Below are positions 1-12,591 of a DNA stretch of 64,000 bases, in pieces. A program made the translations under genes and the position numbers. Position 1 is the first letter of the stretch. Each line of letters opens with the position of its first letter. The stretch comes from Ectopseudomonas mendocina (GTDB taxonomy: Bacteria > Pseudomonadota > Gammaproteobacteria > Pseudomonadales > Pseudomonadaceae). The notes beneath the pieces are model-generated. The model was given only the letters and a program-made list of their open reading frames with translations. It did no database searches and had not been told where the DNA came from. The stretch covers positions 62,001 to 126,000 of the forward strand of contig NZ_SCFY01000001.1 in assembly GCF_007049795.1 (NCBI RefSeq), in the 5' to 3' direction.

Positions 1-1
1 C

Positions 2-1432
<1,431 letters not shown>

Positions 1433-1449
1433 TAAGGTTTGAGTGCAAA

Positions 1450-1485
1450 AAGAACCCCGGCCTGGTGCCGGGGTTCTTTATTTAT
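1450..1485 (+). terminator. Rho-independent terminator of idh
   Basis: A perfect 12-bp stem (AAGAACCCCGGC, 1450-1461, with 1467-1478) encloses a CTGGT loop and is followed by a T-rich tail. It starts 17 bases after the idh stop codon. Confidence 0.9.
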
Positions 1486-1501
1486 AGATCTGGACAATCT
1501 T

Positions 1502-1558
1502 TGTAGGAGCGAGCTCTGCTCGCGAAGCCGTTTTTCGCGAGCAGAGCTCGCTCCCACA
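1502..1558. repeat. REP-type extragenic palindrome
   Basis: Two 25-base arms (1502-1526 and 1534-1558) match at 24 positions around a 7-base loop. The arm contains GGAGCGAGCTCTGCTCGCGA, and the outer end reads TGTRGGAGCG. This is the usual form of Pseudomonas REP elements, here between the idh terminator and nudJ. A second palindrome with the same GTGGGAG-type head lies at 28051-28114. Confidence 0.8.
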
Positions 1559-1595
1559 GAATCCTGCACGCTGATCGTTTTTTGGAGCACCGAAA

Positions 1596-2036
1596 ATGGA
1601 CTGGCAACCCCATATCACCGTGGCCACGGTGATCGAAGATGATGGCCGTTTCCTCTTCGTCGAAGAATTCAAAGCCGGCCGCATGGTGCTGAACCAGCCA
1701 GCCGGACACCTGGAGGCCAACGAGTCGCTGCGTGAAGCCGCAGTGCGGGAAACACTCGAGGAGACCGGATGGAACGTGGAGCTGACCGCCCTGCTCGGCA
1801 TCTATCTCTACACCGCACCGAGCAACGGCGTGACCTATCAACGCGTGTGTTTCAGCGCCCGCCCCGTAAGCCATGACCCCGAGCGCGAGCTGGATAGCGA
1901 CATCAGCAGCATCACCTGGCTGACCCGTGACGAGCTGGCCGCACAACCCGAGCGCTGGCGCAGTGAGCTGGTTTTGCAGTGTGTTGACGATTATTTGACC
2001 GGTATCAGCGGGCCACTGGAACTGGTGCGCAACTAA
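1596..2036 (+). CDS. nudJ: Nudix hydrolase, NudJ-type
   Basis: This 146-residue Nudix hydrolase has its Nudix box at residues 37-59, with the Gx5Ex7REx2EExG pattern beginning GHLEANESLREAA and ending RETLEETGW. Members of the NudJ group hydrolyse nucleoside tri- or diphosphates and thiamin phosphates in the cytoplasm. The start is the ATG preceded by GGAG (1584-1587). In E. coli nudJ also stands directly before mnmA, hflD and purB, and that order is kept here, which supports the specific name. A short hairpin (CCCGGAT, 2044-2050, with 2054-2060) follows the stop but lacks a T run. The 256 bp up to mnmA hold no gene I can support. The substrate is not certain from sequence. Confidence 0.85.
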   Translation: MDWQPHITVATVIEDDGRFLFVEEFKAGRMVLNQPAGHLEANESLREAAVRETLEETGWNVELTALLGIYLYTAPSNGVTYQRVCFSARPVSHDPERELDSDISSITWLTRDELAAQPERWRSELVLQCVDDYLTGISGPLELVRN

Positions 2037-2256
2037 AGTCTGGCCCGGATGAAATCCGGGGTTATCGTGCTCGCCGCGTCCAAATAATGAAGAGCGGAAC
2101 GCTGGCCGCTCGTAGCCAAGCGGACAGTCCATCGCTGTAAAGCGCCACAAACACCCTACGGCGTACTGCTTCGCGACGACTGCATGGATGCAGGAGGTAG
2201 AGCGACGCAGGAAGCCAAAGCCGAGTACGCCCTACGGGCGGCAGGCTTTCTGGTAG

Positions 2257-4022
<1,766 letters not shown>

Positions 4023-4024
4023 CA

Positions 4025-4888
4025 ATGGAACCCGCCAGCCGCAGCGTAAAACCCCTACAGGGTGCCCTGCTGCTGGCGCTCTCGGCGCTGCTGTTCGCCT
4101 TCACCGGCGTCGGCATCCGCGAGATATCCAGCAGCGTCAACAACGAGTCAGTGGTGTTCTTCCGCAACCTGGTCGGCGTGTTGTTCTTCCTGCCTTTGCT
4201 ACTGGTGCGCGGCGTTCGCCCGTTGCGCACGACACGCCTGAGGTCCCATCTGTGGCGCACCACCTACGGCCTGGCGGCGATGTACTGCTTCTTCTACGCC
4301 ATCGCCCACCTGCCACTGGCAGACGCAATGCTGTTCACCTACTCCGCGCCGGTGTTCACCCCACTGATCGCACATATCTGGCTGAAGGAGCCGCTGACTC
4401 GACGCATGCTGGTCAGCAGCCTGATCGGCTTGTGCGGCGTGCTGCTGGTGGCCAAGCCCAGCACCGCCCTGTTCGAGGGGCCGGCCCTGTTTGGCCTGGC
4501 CGCCAGCCTGCTGGCGGCCTTCGCCTTCGTCTCCATCCGTGAAATGAGCGACAGCGAACCAGCAACGCGCATCGTCTTCTATTTCTCGCTGTTCAGCGCG
4601 CTGTTCTCCGCCATTCCCCTGACCTGGAGCTGGCAGCCACTGGATACCACGCAACTGAGCTGGCTGCTGGGCATCGGCCTGCTGGCCACCGCCAGCCAGG
4701 TGATCATGTCGCGTGCCTACGGCCTGGCGCCGCCGGGGCTGATCGGCCCGGTCGCCTACCTGGCCATCGTCTTCGCCGGCATCACCGCCTGGCTGCTCTG
4801 GGGCGAGACGCCAGACACCCTGTCGCTGCTCGGCGCGGCGCTGATCTTTGCCGCCAGTCTGTTATCGGTCGCGCGACGCAGGACATAG
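4025..4888 (+). CDS. EamA/DMT-family transporter
   Basis: This 287-residue integral inner-membrane protein has about ten hydrophobic segments arranged as two EamA repeats. The first begins GALLLALSALLFAFTGVGIR, and the second starts around residue 150. DMT-superfamily members export amino acids, metabolites or drugs; the substrate cannot be read from sequence. The start is the ATG two bases after the hflD stop, so it is probably cotranscribed. It lies between hflD and purB, which are adjacent in E. coli, so it appears to be an insertion into an old cluster. Confidence 0.85.
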   Translation: MEPASRSVKPLQGALLLALSALLFAFTGVGIREISSSVNNESVVFFRNLVGVLFFLPLLLVRGVRPLRTTRLRSHLWRTTYGLAAMYCFFYAIAHLPLADAMLFTYSAPVFTPLIAHIWLKEPLTRRMLVSSLIGLCGVLLVAKPSTALFEGPALFGLAASLLAAFAFVSIREMSDSEPATRIVFYFSLFSALFSAIPLTWSWQPLDTTQLSWLLGIGLLATASQVIMSRAYGLAPPGLIGPVAYLAIVFAGITAWLLWGETPDTLSLLGAALIFAASLLSVARRRT

Positions 4889-4916
4889 GCGGTCACGCGC
4901 CGGTTTTCATGTATGA

Positions 4917-6407
<1,491 letters not shown>

Positions 6408-6425
6408 ACGCGATCAGCCTCGAGG

Positions 6426-6455
6426 ACGCCCGGCTGAGCCGGGCGTTTTTGTTTT
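6426..6455 (+). terminator. Rho-independent terminator of purB
   Basis: A 9-bp stem (ACGCCCGGC, 6426-6434, with 6438-6446) has a TGA loop and is followed by TTTTGTTTT. It lies 19 bases past the purB stop. Confidence 0.88.
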
Positions 6456-6485
6456 AAGGTTTTTATCTATTTCAAGGGCTTACTG

Positions 6486-7652
6486 ATGAATCCTGATACT
6501 CCGCTGCAATTGCTGGGTGGCCTCACAGCCCGCGAATTTTTGCGCGACTACTGGCAGAAGAAGCCGCTGCTGGTGCGCCAGGCGATCCCGGACTTCGAAA
6601 GCCCGATCAGCCCCGACGAACTGGCCGGCCTGGCGCTGGAAGAGGAAGTCGAATCGCGCCTGGTGATCGAGCACGGCGAACGCCCCTGGGAGCTGCAGCG
6701 CGGCCCGCTCAATGAGGACACCTTCCAGGACCTCCCCGAGCGCGACTGGACGCTGCTGGTGCAGGCCGTCGACCAGTTCGTGCCGGAAGTGGCCGAGCTG
6801 CTGGAAGACTTCAAGTTCCTGCCCAAGTGGCGCATCGACGATCTGATGATCAGCTTCGCCGCGCCCGGCGGCGGCGTCGGCCCGCATTTCGACAACTACG
6901 ACGTATTCCTGCTGCAGGCGCACGGTCATCGCCGCTGGCAAGTTGGCCAGATGTGCGATTCCGACAGCCCGCTGCTCCCCCACGCCGATCTGAAGATCCT
7001 GGCTCAATTCGAACCAACCGATGAATGGGTGCTGGCACCCGGCGACATGCTCTACCTGCCGCCACGCCTCGCCCACTGTGGCACCGCTGAGGATGAATGC
7101 ATGACCTATTCCGTGGGCTTCCGCGCGCCGAGCGCCGCCGAAGTACTGACCCATTTCACTGACTTCCTCGGCCAGTTCCTGCCCGACGAAGAGCGTTACA
7201 GCGATGCCGACATCCAGCCGAGCGAGGATCCCAACCAGATCCAGCGTGACGCCCTGGAGCGCCTCAAGGCGCTGCTCAACGAGCACATGAGTGACGAACG
7301 CCTGCTGATGACCTGGTTCGGCCAGTTCATGACCGAGCCCAAGTACCCCGAGCTGGTCGCCGGCATCGAGATCGAGGAAGAAGACTTCCTCGGCGCCCTG
7401 GAAGATGGCGCGATCCTGATCCGCAACCCCAGCGCGCGCATGGCCTGGTCGGAAGTCGGTGAAGACCTGGTGCTGTTCGCCAGCGGCCAGAGTCGCCTGG
7501 TTTCGGCCCGCCTGCGTGAGCTGCTGAAGCTGATCTGCAGCGCCGATGCGTTACATGTGGAAAACCTCGGCGCCTGGCTGGCCGACGACGAGGGGCGTAC
7601 TCTGCTGTGGGAACTGGTCAAACAAGGCAGCCTGGGATTTGCCGATGAGTGA
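6486..7652 (+). CDS. roxA: Ribosomal protein L16 arginine hydroxylase (RoxA/YcfD-type cupin)
   Basis: This 388-residue JmjC-type 2-oxoglutarate and Fe(II)-dependent oxygenase has its HxD...H iron triad as H134 and D136 in GPHFDNYDVFL and H197 in RLAHCG. E. coli RoxA (YcfD) hydroxylates Arg81 of ribosomal protein L16. The length and the C-terminal winged-helix-like extension fit that family. In E. coli roxA also lies near nudJ-mnmA-hflD-purB, which supports the name. An AAGGGC sequence lies a few bases upstream of the ATG. The last eight bases overlap the next gene. Confidence 0.85.
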   Translation: MNPDTPLQLLGGLTAREFLRDYWQKKPLLVRQAIPDFESPISPDELAGLALEEEVESRLVIEHGERPWELQRGPLNEDTFQDLPERDWTLLVQAVDQFVPEVAELLEDFKFLPKWRIDDLMISFAAPGGGVGPHFDNYDVFLLQAHGHRRWQVGQMCDSDSPLLPHADLKILAQFEPTDEWVLAPGDMLYLPPRLAHCGTAEDECMTYSVGFRAPSAAEVLTHFTDFLGQFLPDEERYSDADIQPSEDPNQIQRDALERLKALLNEHMSDERLLMTWFGQFMTEPKYPELVAGIEIEEEDFLGALEDGAILIRNPSARMAWSEVGEDLVLFASGQSRLVSARLRELLKLICSADALHVENLGAWLADDEGRTLLWELVKQGSLGFADE

Positions 7653-8070
7653 GATCACTGTCCGTGTCGCGGACTGGCATAGGGACAATGCCGAGCTTCG
7701 TCGTATCCGCGACAGCGTTTTCGTCGCCGAGCAATCGGTGCCGCCGGAACTGGAGTGGGACGCCGAAGATACCGAGGCCGTGCATTTTCTCGCCGAGGAA
7801 GGCGATTACCCGGTTGGCACCGCACGTCTGCTGCCCGACGGCCATATCGGTCGCGTGTCGGTGCTCAAGGACTGGCGCGGCCTCAAGGTCGGCGAGAAAC
7901 TGATGCAGGCGGTGATCGCCGAAGCGGAAAAACGCGGCCTGCATCAGCAAATGCTCACCGCTCAGGTGCACGCCACGCCGTTCTATGAAAGGCTAGGCTT
8001 CAGGATTGTCAGCGACGAGTACCTCGACGCCGGCATACCGCACGTGGATATGGTGCGCACCAGCCAGTAG
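7645..8070 (+). CDS. GNAT-family N-acetyltransferase
   Basis: This 141-residue GNAT acetyltransferase has the acetyl-CoA-binding motif A region around residues 70-95 (IGRVSVLKDWRGLKVGEKLM) and the typical C-terminal FYERLGF. Such enzymes transfer acetyl from acetyl-CoA to an amine; the acceptor is unknown. The start is the ATG inside the end of roxA (8-base overlap), which begins MSEITVRVADW. Longer in-frame starts would run deeper into roxA and are unlikely. Cotranscription with roxA and the following gene is likely. Confidence 0.85.
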   Translation: MSEITVRVADWHRDNAELRRIRDSVFVAEQSVPPELEWDAEDTEAVHFLAEEGDYPVGTARLLPDGHIGRVSVLKDWRGLKVGEKLMQAVIAEAEKRGLHQQMLTAQVHATPFYERLGFRIVSDEYLDAGIPHVDMVRTSQ

Positions 8071-8078
8071 AGACTGAA

Positions 8079-8720
8079 ATGAACGACAAAGACGCCCCGG
8101 TCGAACCGATCGATACGCCAGACTCCATTGAACTGGCGGCCATCGAATTCGAGTCGCCGGGGCGTTTTGCCGTGCACAACCCCGCCCCCGTCACGCCAGA
8201 TGCGGCGCAATGGGAGCCGGCCCCGTTCATGCTCGGTCAGCACGAGCGCCTGGAGCGCTTCAGCCAGCCACAGCAGGCTCGCGCCCACATCCTGGCGTTG
8301 ATCCAACAGGCCCAGCGCAGCCTGTGCCTGTACAGCGATGACCTGGAGCCCTGGCTCTATCACCACAGCAGTGTGCAGCAGGCCTGCACCCGGTTCTTGC
8401 TGAGCAGCCCACGAGCGCGCCTGCGTATCCTCCTACGCGACCCAACTCGCGCCGTGAAGGAAGGCCATCGTCTGCTCGCTCTGTCACGCCGATTGTCCTC
8501 CAACCTGCATATCCGCAAGCTTCATCCGGACTACGCCAACGAGGAGCTGGCCTACCTGATTGCCGATGACAGAGGCCTGTTCCTGCGGCCTGAACTCGAT
8601 CAACGATCCGGCTACGCCCTGTACAACGACCCGGCGCGCGTGCGCCAACGCCAGGCCCAGTTCGACCAGGCCTGGGACACCAGCATCACCGACCCTGACC
8701 TGCGGAGCTTTCTGCTATGA
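8079..8720 (+). CDS. Conserved DUF7931-like protein (phospholipase D-like fold suspected)
   Basis: This 213-residue soluble protein has no signal peptide. It has an acidic, disordered-looking first 60 residues, then a conserved half (LYSDDLEPWLYHHSSVQQA and LIADDRGLFLRPELDQRSGY). Related Pseudomonas proteins are often labelled 'histone acetyltransferase HPA2', but I see no GNAT acetyl-CoA motif. The second half recalls half of a phospholipase D-like domain without the HKD motif, so catalysis is doubtful. It starts 8 bases after the acetyltransferase and overlaps the next gene by four bases. Function unknown. Confidence 0.75.
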   Translation: MNDKDAPVEPIDTPDSIELAAIEFESPGRFAVHNPAPVTPDAAQWEPAPFMLGQHERLERFSQPQQARAHILALIQQAQRSLCLYSDDLEPWLYHHSSVQQACTRFLLSSPRARLRILLRDPTRAVKEGHRLLALSRRLSSNLHIRKLHPDYANEELAYLIADDRGLFLRPELDQRSGYALYNDPARVRQRQAQFDQAWDTSITDPDLRSFLL

Positions 8721-9526
8721 CCCTGCGCACGCTGTTCGCCGCCCTGCTTCTCGGCCTGTGCCTGCCACTGCAAGCGGCCACCGAGGTAATCCCGCTGAAT
8801 TATCGCACCGCCGACGACGTACTCGGCGTGGTGCAATCGATGCTCGGCAACGAGGGCAAGGTCAGCGCTTATGGCAACCAACTGATCGTCAATGCATCAC
8901 CGGCCAAGATCGGCGAGGTGCGCGTGCTGCTGCAGCAACTCGACACCCGCCCGCGGCGCCTGCTGATCACCGTCGAAAGCGCTGACAGCAATTACCAGAA
9001 CGACCGCGGCTATCGCGTCGACGGCACCCTCAGCGCCGGCAATGCCGAGGTTCAGGTCGGCCGCGGTGAAGTGAACGGCCGCGACCAGGTGCGCATCATC
9101 CGCCGCAGCACCGACAGCCGTGGTGGTGGCACCCAGCAGGTACAGGCAACCGAAGGTTATCCGGCACTGATTCAGGTCGGCCAGAGCGTGCCGCTGACCA
9201 CCACCAGTACCGGCCCGTACGGCCAGGTTTACCAGGACACCCAGTATCGCGACGTGACGCGAGGTTTCTACGTGACAGCCAGCCTCTCTGGCGAACTCGT
9301 CCACGTTGCCATCAGCAGCCAGCGCGATCGCGTCAGCAACAGCCGCCCCGGCGTGATCGACGTGCAAAGCACCGACACGCGCGTCAGCGGTCGTCTCGGC
9401 GAGTGGATTACCTTGGGCGGCGTCAGCGAGGAAACCAGCTCCAGCGGCCGTGACGTGTTGCGTCGACACACCACCCAGGGCCGCGAGGACATGTCGCTGC
9501 GCCTGAAGGTCGAAGCGATCGACTGA
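8717..9526 (+). CDS. Exported secretin-domain-like protein
   Basis: This 269-residue protein has an N-terminal signal peptide (LFAALLLGLCLPLQA, cleavage near residue 20). An N1-type secretin subdomain covers about residues 22-80 (VIPLNYRTADDVLGVVQSML, then a beta-alpha repeat ending LLQQLDTRPRRLLITVE). The rest is beta-rich and resembles the edge of a secretin core. True secretins are 400-700 residues, so this cannot form a full outer-membrane channel. It may be an accessory or pilotin-like periplasmic factor. The ATG overlaps the preceding stop (ATGA), tying its expression to the DUF7931-like gene. No type II, III or IV secretion genes lie nearby. Function unknown. Confidence 0.75.
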   Translation: MTLRTLFAALLLGLCLPLQAATEVIPLNYRTADDVLGVVQSMLGNEGKVSAYGNQLIVNASPAKIGEVRVLLQQLDTRPRRLLITVESADSNYQNDRGYRVDGTLSAGNAEVQVGRGEVNGRDQVRIIRRSTDSRGGGTQQVQATEGYPALIQVGQSVPLTTTSTGPYGQVYQDTQYRDVTRGFYVTASLSGELVHVAISSQRDRVSNSRPGVIDVQSTDTRVSGRLGEWITLGGVSEETSSSGRDVLRRHTTQGREDMSLRLKVEAID

Positions 9527-9651
9527 CCCCCCGACCAAAGTCGCATCCCTTTCCCTCGCAAGAACCATGGACAACTCACGCAACCCGCGAAATGCCTGAA
9601 ACGCCCACCCCATGGGCTGCACAGCGTGACCAGGCAGTCGCCGACTGAATA

Positions 9652-9677
9652 TGTAGTAGTTTAAAAAAACCACTACA
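9652..9677. promoter_or_regulatory. 26-bp palindromic operator candidate upstream of aceA
   Basis: TGTAGTAGTTT (9652-9662) and AAACCACTACA (9667-9677) are inverted repeats matching at 10 of 11 positions around AAAA. The site ends six bases before a -35-like TTGACG. TGTAGT/ACTACA half-sites recall, from memory, targets of the RpiR-family regulator RccR, which controls glyoxylate-shunt genes in Pseudomonas. That link is inference. Confidence 0.6.
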
Positions 9678-9683
9678 AAACGT

Positions 9684-9712
9684 TTGACGAAGCATTTTCC
9701 CAGAGGCATGAT
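9684..9712 (+). promoter_or_regulatory. Sigma-70 promoter candidate for aceA
   Basis: TTGACG (9684-9689) and CATGAT (9707-9712) are separated by exactly 17 bases. Transcription would start near 9719, giving a leader of about 365 bases before aceA. The remaining intergenic sequence (9527-10084) contains no gene I can support. Confidence 0.55.
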
Positions 9713-9754
9713 GGCCTCGCTCCCGCTAGCCAGGGGTCCTGAAAAGGATCTCCA

Positions 9755-9783
9755 GACCGCCCGCGAAGTACTTCGCGACGGTC
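9755..9783 (+). other. Hairpin in the aceA leader
   Basis: GACCG (9755-9759) pairs with CGGTC (9779-9783) around a perfect 16-base palindrome CGCGAAGTACTTCGCG (9762-9777). There is no T run after it, so it is not a simple terminator. It lies in the predicted 5' leader of aceA. Confidence 0.5.
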
Positions 9784-10084
9784 CGTGTCCCAACAGCCCA
9801 CAAGGCCGTACGACGAGGTTGCGACTGGAACGAAGTTGTCCTGAGGGACGGGGAAGCGTTTAGCGTCAGACAGATCGAAAACCCAGCAGGTGCCCAAGGT
9901 TTCCACGAGCCAACCGGCAAACGCGACGTTCTCGAAATGCTCGCCACATCCCCCCTCCTCGCGGTCAATCCTCGCCCAGCCGTATTCTCGCCGTCAAAGT
10001 GGAAGCCTCCCGCAGCCGCTGCATCCGTGCACGCATTGCGTGGGTAGTCGGTGCTCAACCAACACATTTTTTGAAGGATTGACC

Positions 10085-11680
10085 ATGTCCGCATATCAAA
10101 ACGACATCAAGGCTGTAGCCGCTCTGAAAGAGAAGTTCGGCAGCAGCTGGAGCGCTATCAACCCCGAGTCCGTCGCCCGTATGCGCGCTCAGAACCGCTT
10201 CAAGACCGGTCTGGAAATCGCTCAGTACACCGCTGACATCATGCGCAAGGACATGGAAGAGTACGACGCCGACTCCTCCGTCTACACCCAGTCCCTGGGC
10301 TGCTGGCACGGCTTCATCGGTCAGCAGAAGCTGATCTCGATCAAGAAGCATCTGAAGACCACCAACAAGCGCTACCTCTACCTGTCCGGCTGGATGGTTG
10401 CGGCTCTGCGCTCTGACTTCGGCCCGCTGCCGGATCAGTCTATGCACGAGAAGACTGCCGTCTCCGACCTGATCGAAGAGCTGTACACCTTCCTGCGTCA
10501 GGCCGACAGCCGCGAACTGGACCTGCTGTTCACCGCACTGGACGCCGCTCGTGATGCTGGCGACCACGCCAAGGCTGCCGAGATCCAGAACCAGATCGAC
10601 AACTACGAAACGCACATTGTCCCGATCATCGCCGACATCGATGCCGGTTTCGGTAACCCGGAAGCCACCTACCTGCTGGCCAAGCGCATGATCGAAGCCG
10701 GTGCCTGCTGCATCCAGATCGAGAACCAGGTTTCCGACGAGAAGCAATGCGGCCACCAGGACGGTAAAGTGACCGTCCCTCATGCCGACTTCCTCGCCAA
10801 GATCGCTGCCGTTCGCTACGCCTTCCTCGAACTGGGCATCGACAATGGCGTGATCGTCGCTCGTACCGACTCCCTGGGTGCCGGCCTGACCAAGCAGATC
10901 GCCGTGACCAAAGAGCCGGGCGACCTGGGCGACCTGTACAACAGCTTCCTCGATTGCGAAGAAGTGTCCGCTGCCGACCTGGGCAATGGCGATGTCGTGA
11001 TCAACCGCGGCGGCAAGCTGCTGCGTCCGAAGCGTCTGCCGTCTAACCTGTTCCAGTTCCGTGCTGGCACCGGCGAAGCGCGCTGCGTACTGGACTGCAT
11101 CACCAGCCTGCAGAACGGTGCCGACCTGCTGTGGATCGAAACCGAGAAGCCGCACGTTGGCCAGATCGCGGCCATGGTCAACGAAATCCGTAAGACCATC
11201 CCGAATGCCAAGCTGGTTTACAACAACAGCCCGTCCTTCAACTGGACCCTGAACTTCCGTCAGCAGGTGTTCGATGCCATGGTCGCCGAAGGTAAGGACG
11301 TTTCCGCCTACGACCGCGCCAAACTGATGAGCGTCGAGTACGACGAAACTGAACTGGCCCAGATTGCCGACGAGAAGATCCGTACCTTCCAGCGCGACGG
11401 TTCGGCTCAGGCTGGCATCTTCCACCACCTGATCACCCTGCCGACCTACCACACCGCAGCTCTGTCGACTGACAACCTGGCTAAAGGCTACTTCGCCGAC
11501 CAGGGCATGCTGGCCTACGTGAAAGGTGTCCAGCGTCAGGAACTGCGTCAGGGTATCGCCTGCGTCAAACACCAGAACATGGCTGGCTCCGACATCGGCG
11601 ACAACCACAAAGAGTACTTCGCTGGCGAAGCTGCTCTGAAGGCGAGCGGTAAAGACAACACCATGAACCAGTTCCACTAA
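10085..11680 (+). CDS. aceA: Isocitrate lyase
   Basis: This 531-residue enzyme splits isocitrate into succinate and glyoxylate, the first step of the glyoxylate shunt. The catalytic signature appears as KQCGH at residues 220-224, with C222 the expected catalytic cysteine. CWHGFIGQQ and the metal-site region DIDAGFGNPEATY are also present. At 531 residues it belongs to the longer subgroup found in Pseudomonas, not the 434-residue E. coli type. The start is the ATG after GAAGGAT (10073-10079); an in-frame extension upstream is not family-like. A long leader with a promoter, palindrome and hairpin precedes it, and a terminator follows. Confidence 0.96.
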   Translation: MSAYQNDIKAVAALKEKFGSSWSAINPESVARMRAQNRFKTGLEIAQYTADIMRKDMEEYDADSSVYTQSLGCWHGFIGQQKLISIKKHLKTTNKRYLYLSGWMVAALRSDFGPLPDQSMHEKTAVSDLIEELYTFLRQADSRELDLLFTALDAARDAGDHAKAAEIQNQIDNYETHIVPIIADIDAGFGNPEATYLLAKRMIEAGACCIQIENQVSDEKQCGHQDGKVTVPHADFLAKIAAVRYAFLELGIDNGVIVARTDSLGAGLTKQIAVTKEPGDLGDLYNSFLDCEEVSAADLGNGDVVINRGGKLLRPKRLPSNLFQFRAGTGEARCVLDCITSLQNGADLLWIETEKPHVGQIAAMVNEIRKTIPNAKLVYNNSPSFNWTLNFRQQVFDAMVAEGKDVSAYDRAKLMSVEYDETELAQIADEKIRTFQRDGSAQAGIFHHLITLPTYHTAALSTDNLAKGYFADQGMLAYVKGVQRQELRQGIACVKHQNMAGSDIGDNHKEYFAGEAALKASGKDNTMNQFH

Positions 11681-11735
11681 GTACGGTTCACCTGCTGCGG
11701 ACCACGCATCCGCAGCAGCCTGTTTGCCTAATCTA

Positions 11736-11760
11736 CCCCGGCTTGCCGGGGCTTTTTTCG
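11736..11760 (+). terminator. Rho-independent terminator of aceA
   Basis: The stem CCCCGG (11736-11741) with 11746-11751 has a CTTG loop and is followed by C and six Ts. A second 10-bp hairpin (11692-11701 with 11709-11718) without a T run stands between it and the aceA stop. Confidence 0.85.
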
Positions 11761-11831
11761 TCTGCGTTTATTGTCCAGGCAAACCGGTCTTTCAGCTCCT
11801 AAGCTCAAATGACGCCTCCTGGAACCTGCCT

Positions 11832-12400
11832 ATGCCCTCGCCTCGTTACGCCCTGCTATTGGGCAGCTGCCGACGCCTCAAGCCGCGCAAGCCAGCCCGA
11901 CGCCTGCATCGTCGCCCCTCAGCACGGAGCAGCTGCAACTGCTGGCCCACCCGGAAATCCAGCACCAGGAACAACGCCTGGGAGTTCATCAGCGCTATAG
12001 AGACTTCATCGAGCACGCCAAACAGCTCGACGCCGAAAAGCGCGAAGCACAGGCAGAGGATCTGAGCAAAGGGTTCGATGCGATGGAGCAGCAAGGCGAG
12101 CTTGCATTGAGCGAGGCCCTGCTGCTGCAGATTGCCCTGATCAAGGCCGTCAGCGAGGACGAAGCTGAGCCGAAAACACGCGCCGAAACACTGATCAAAC
12201 GCTATCAGCTCATCAGCGCAGAGCGCGAAGCCAGGCTGGAGCAGCAGCCTGACCCCAACTTCGAGCGCTACAGGCCGAGGAATAACGCATCGTCGAGGAG
12301 GTGCTCGAACTGCAGAACATCCCCGATGGACTCACACGCGACCAATATCTACGACAACGCCTGCAAGAGGCCCGCGAGCGCAATTACCGACAAGCTCCCA
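11832..12400 (+). pseudogene. Decayed gene for an exported helical protein
   Basis: Three frames must be joined to read one protein. An ATG at 11832 opens a signal-like start (MPSPRYALLLG). The frame then shifts near 11865 into a long helical, Gln/Glu-rich stretch (STEQLQLLAHPEIQHQEQRL through EARLEQQPDPNFERY). It shifts again near 12265-12283, where an in-frame TAA sits at 12283, and continues as RIVEEVLELQNIPDGLTRDQ up to about NYRQ. At least two frameshifts and one stop make it non-functional if the sequence is correct. The end is approximate. The composition recalls secretion-accessory helical proteins such as PlcR or lipase chaperones, but I cannot identify the family. Confidence 0.55.
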
Positions 12401-12453
12401 ACAGCCGAACGCGGCGACAACCCAAGTTGCCACCGCGTTGGCTCAACCCTTGT

Positions 12454-12591
12454 TCAGAGCATCTGGTCCAGCAGGTAATAAAGCAGATTGAAGGGTTTGT
12501 TGCGGTCAGCCAATTCCGCGCTGGTAGGCGCGCTCAGGACCAGCAGGAGAATGGCTGGAATGGCGCGTAGCAAGGCGCGGACGACAGGCAT
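12454..12591 (-). CDS. Small exported protein (45 aa), hypothetical
   Basis: The minus strand encodes a 45-residue protein starting MPVVRALLRAIPAILLLVLS, which reads as a signal peptide with cleavage likely after PTSA (about residue 24). A mature tail of about 21 residues follows, ending NLLYYLLDQML. A GAGGGG Shine-Dalgarno sequence sits seven bases before the ATG, which is unusual for a chance frame. It lies antisense to the last, frameshifted part of the decayed gene. It could be a short secreted or membrane-active peptide, or the remnant of a longer gene. No family recognised. Confidence 0.45.
   Translation of the reverse strand: MPVVRALLRAIPAILLLVLSAPTSAELADRNKPFNLLYYLLDQML

Noticed and set aside
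10055..11677. 540-codon open frame antisense to aceA
   Set aside because: A codon-bias shadow of isocitrate lyase with no recognisable domain.
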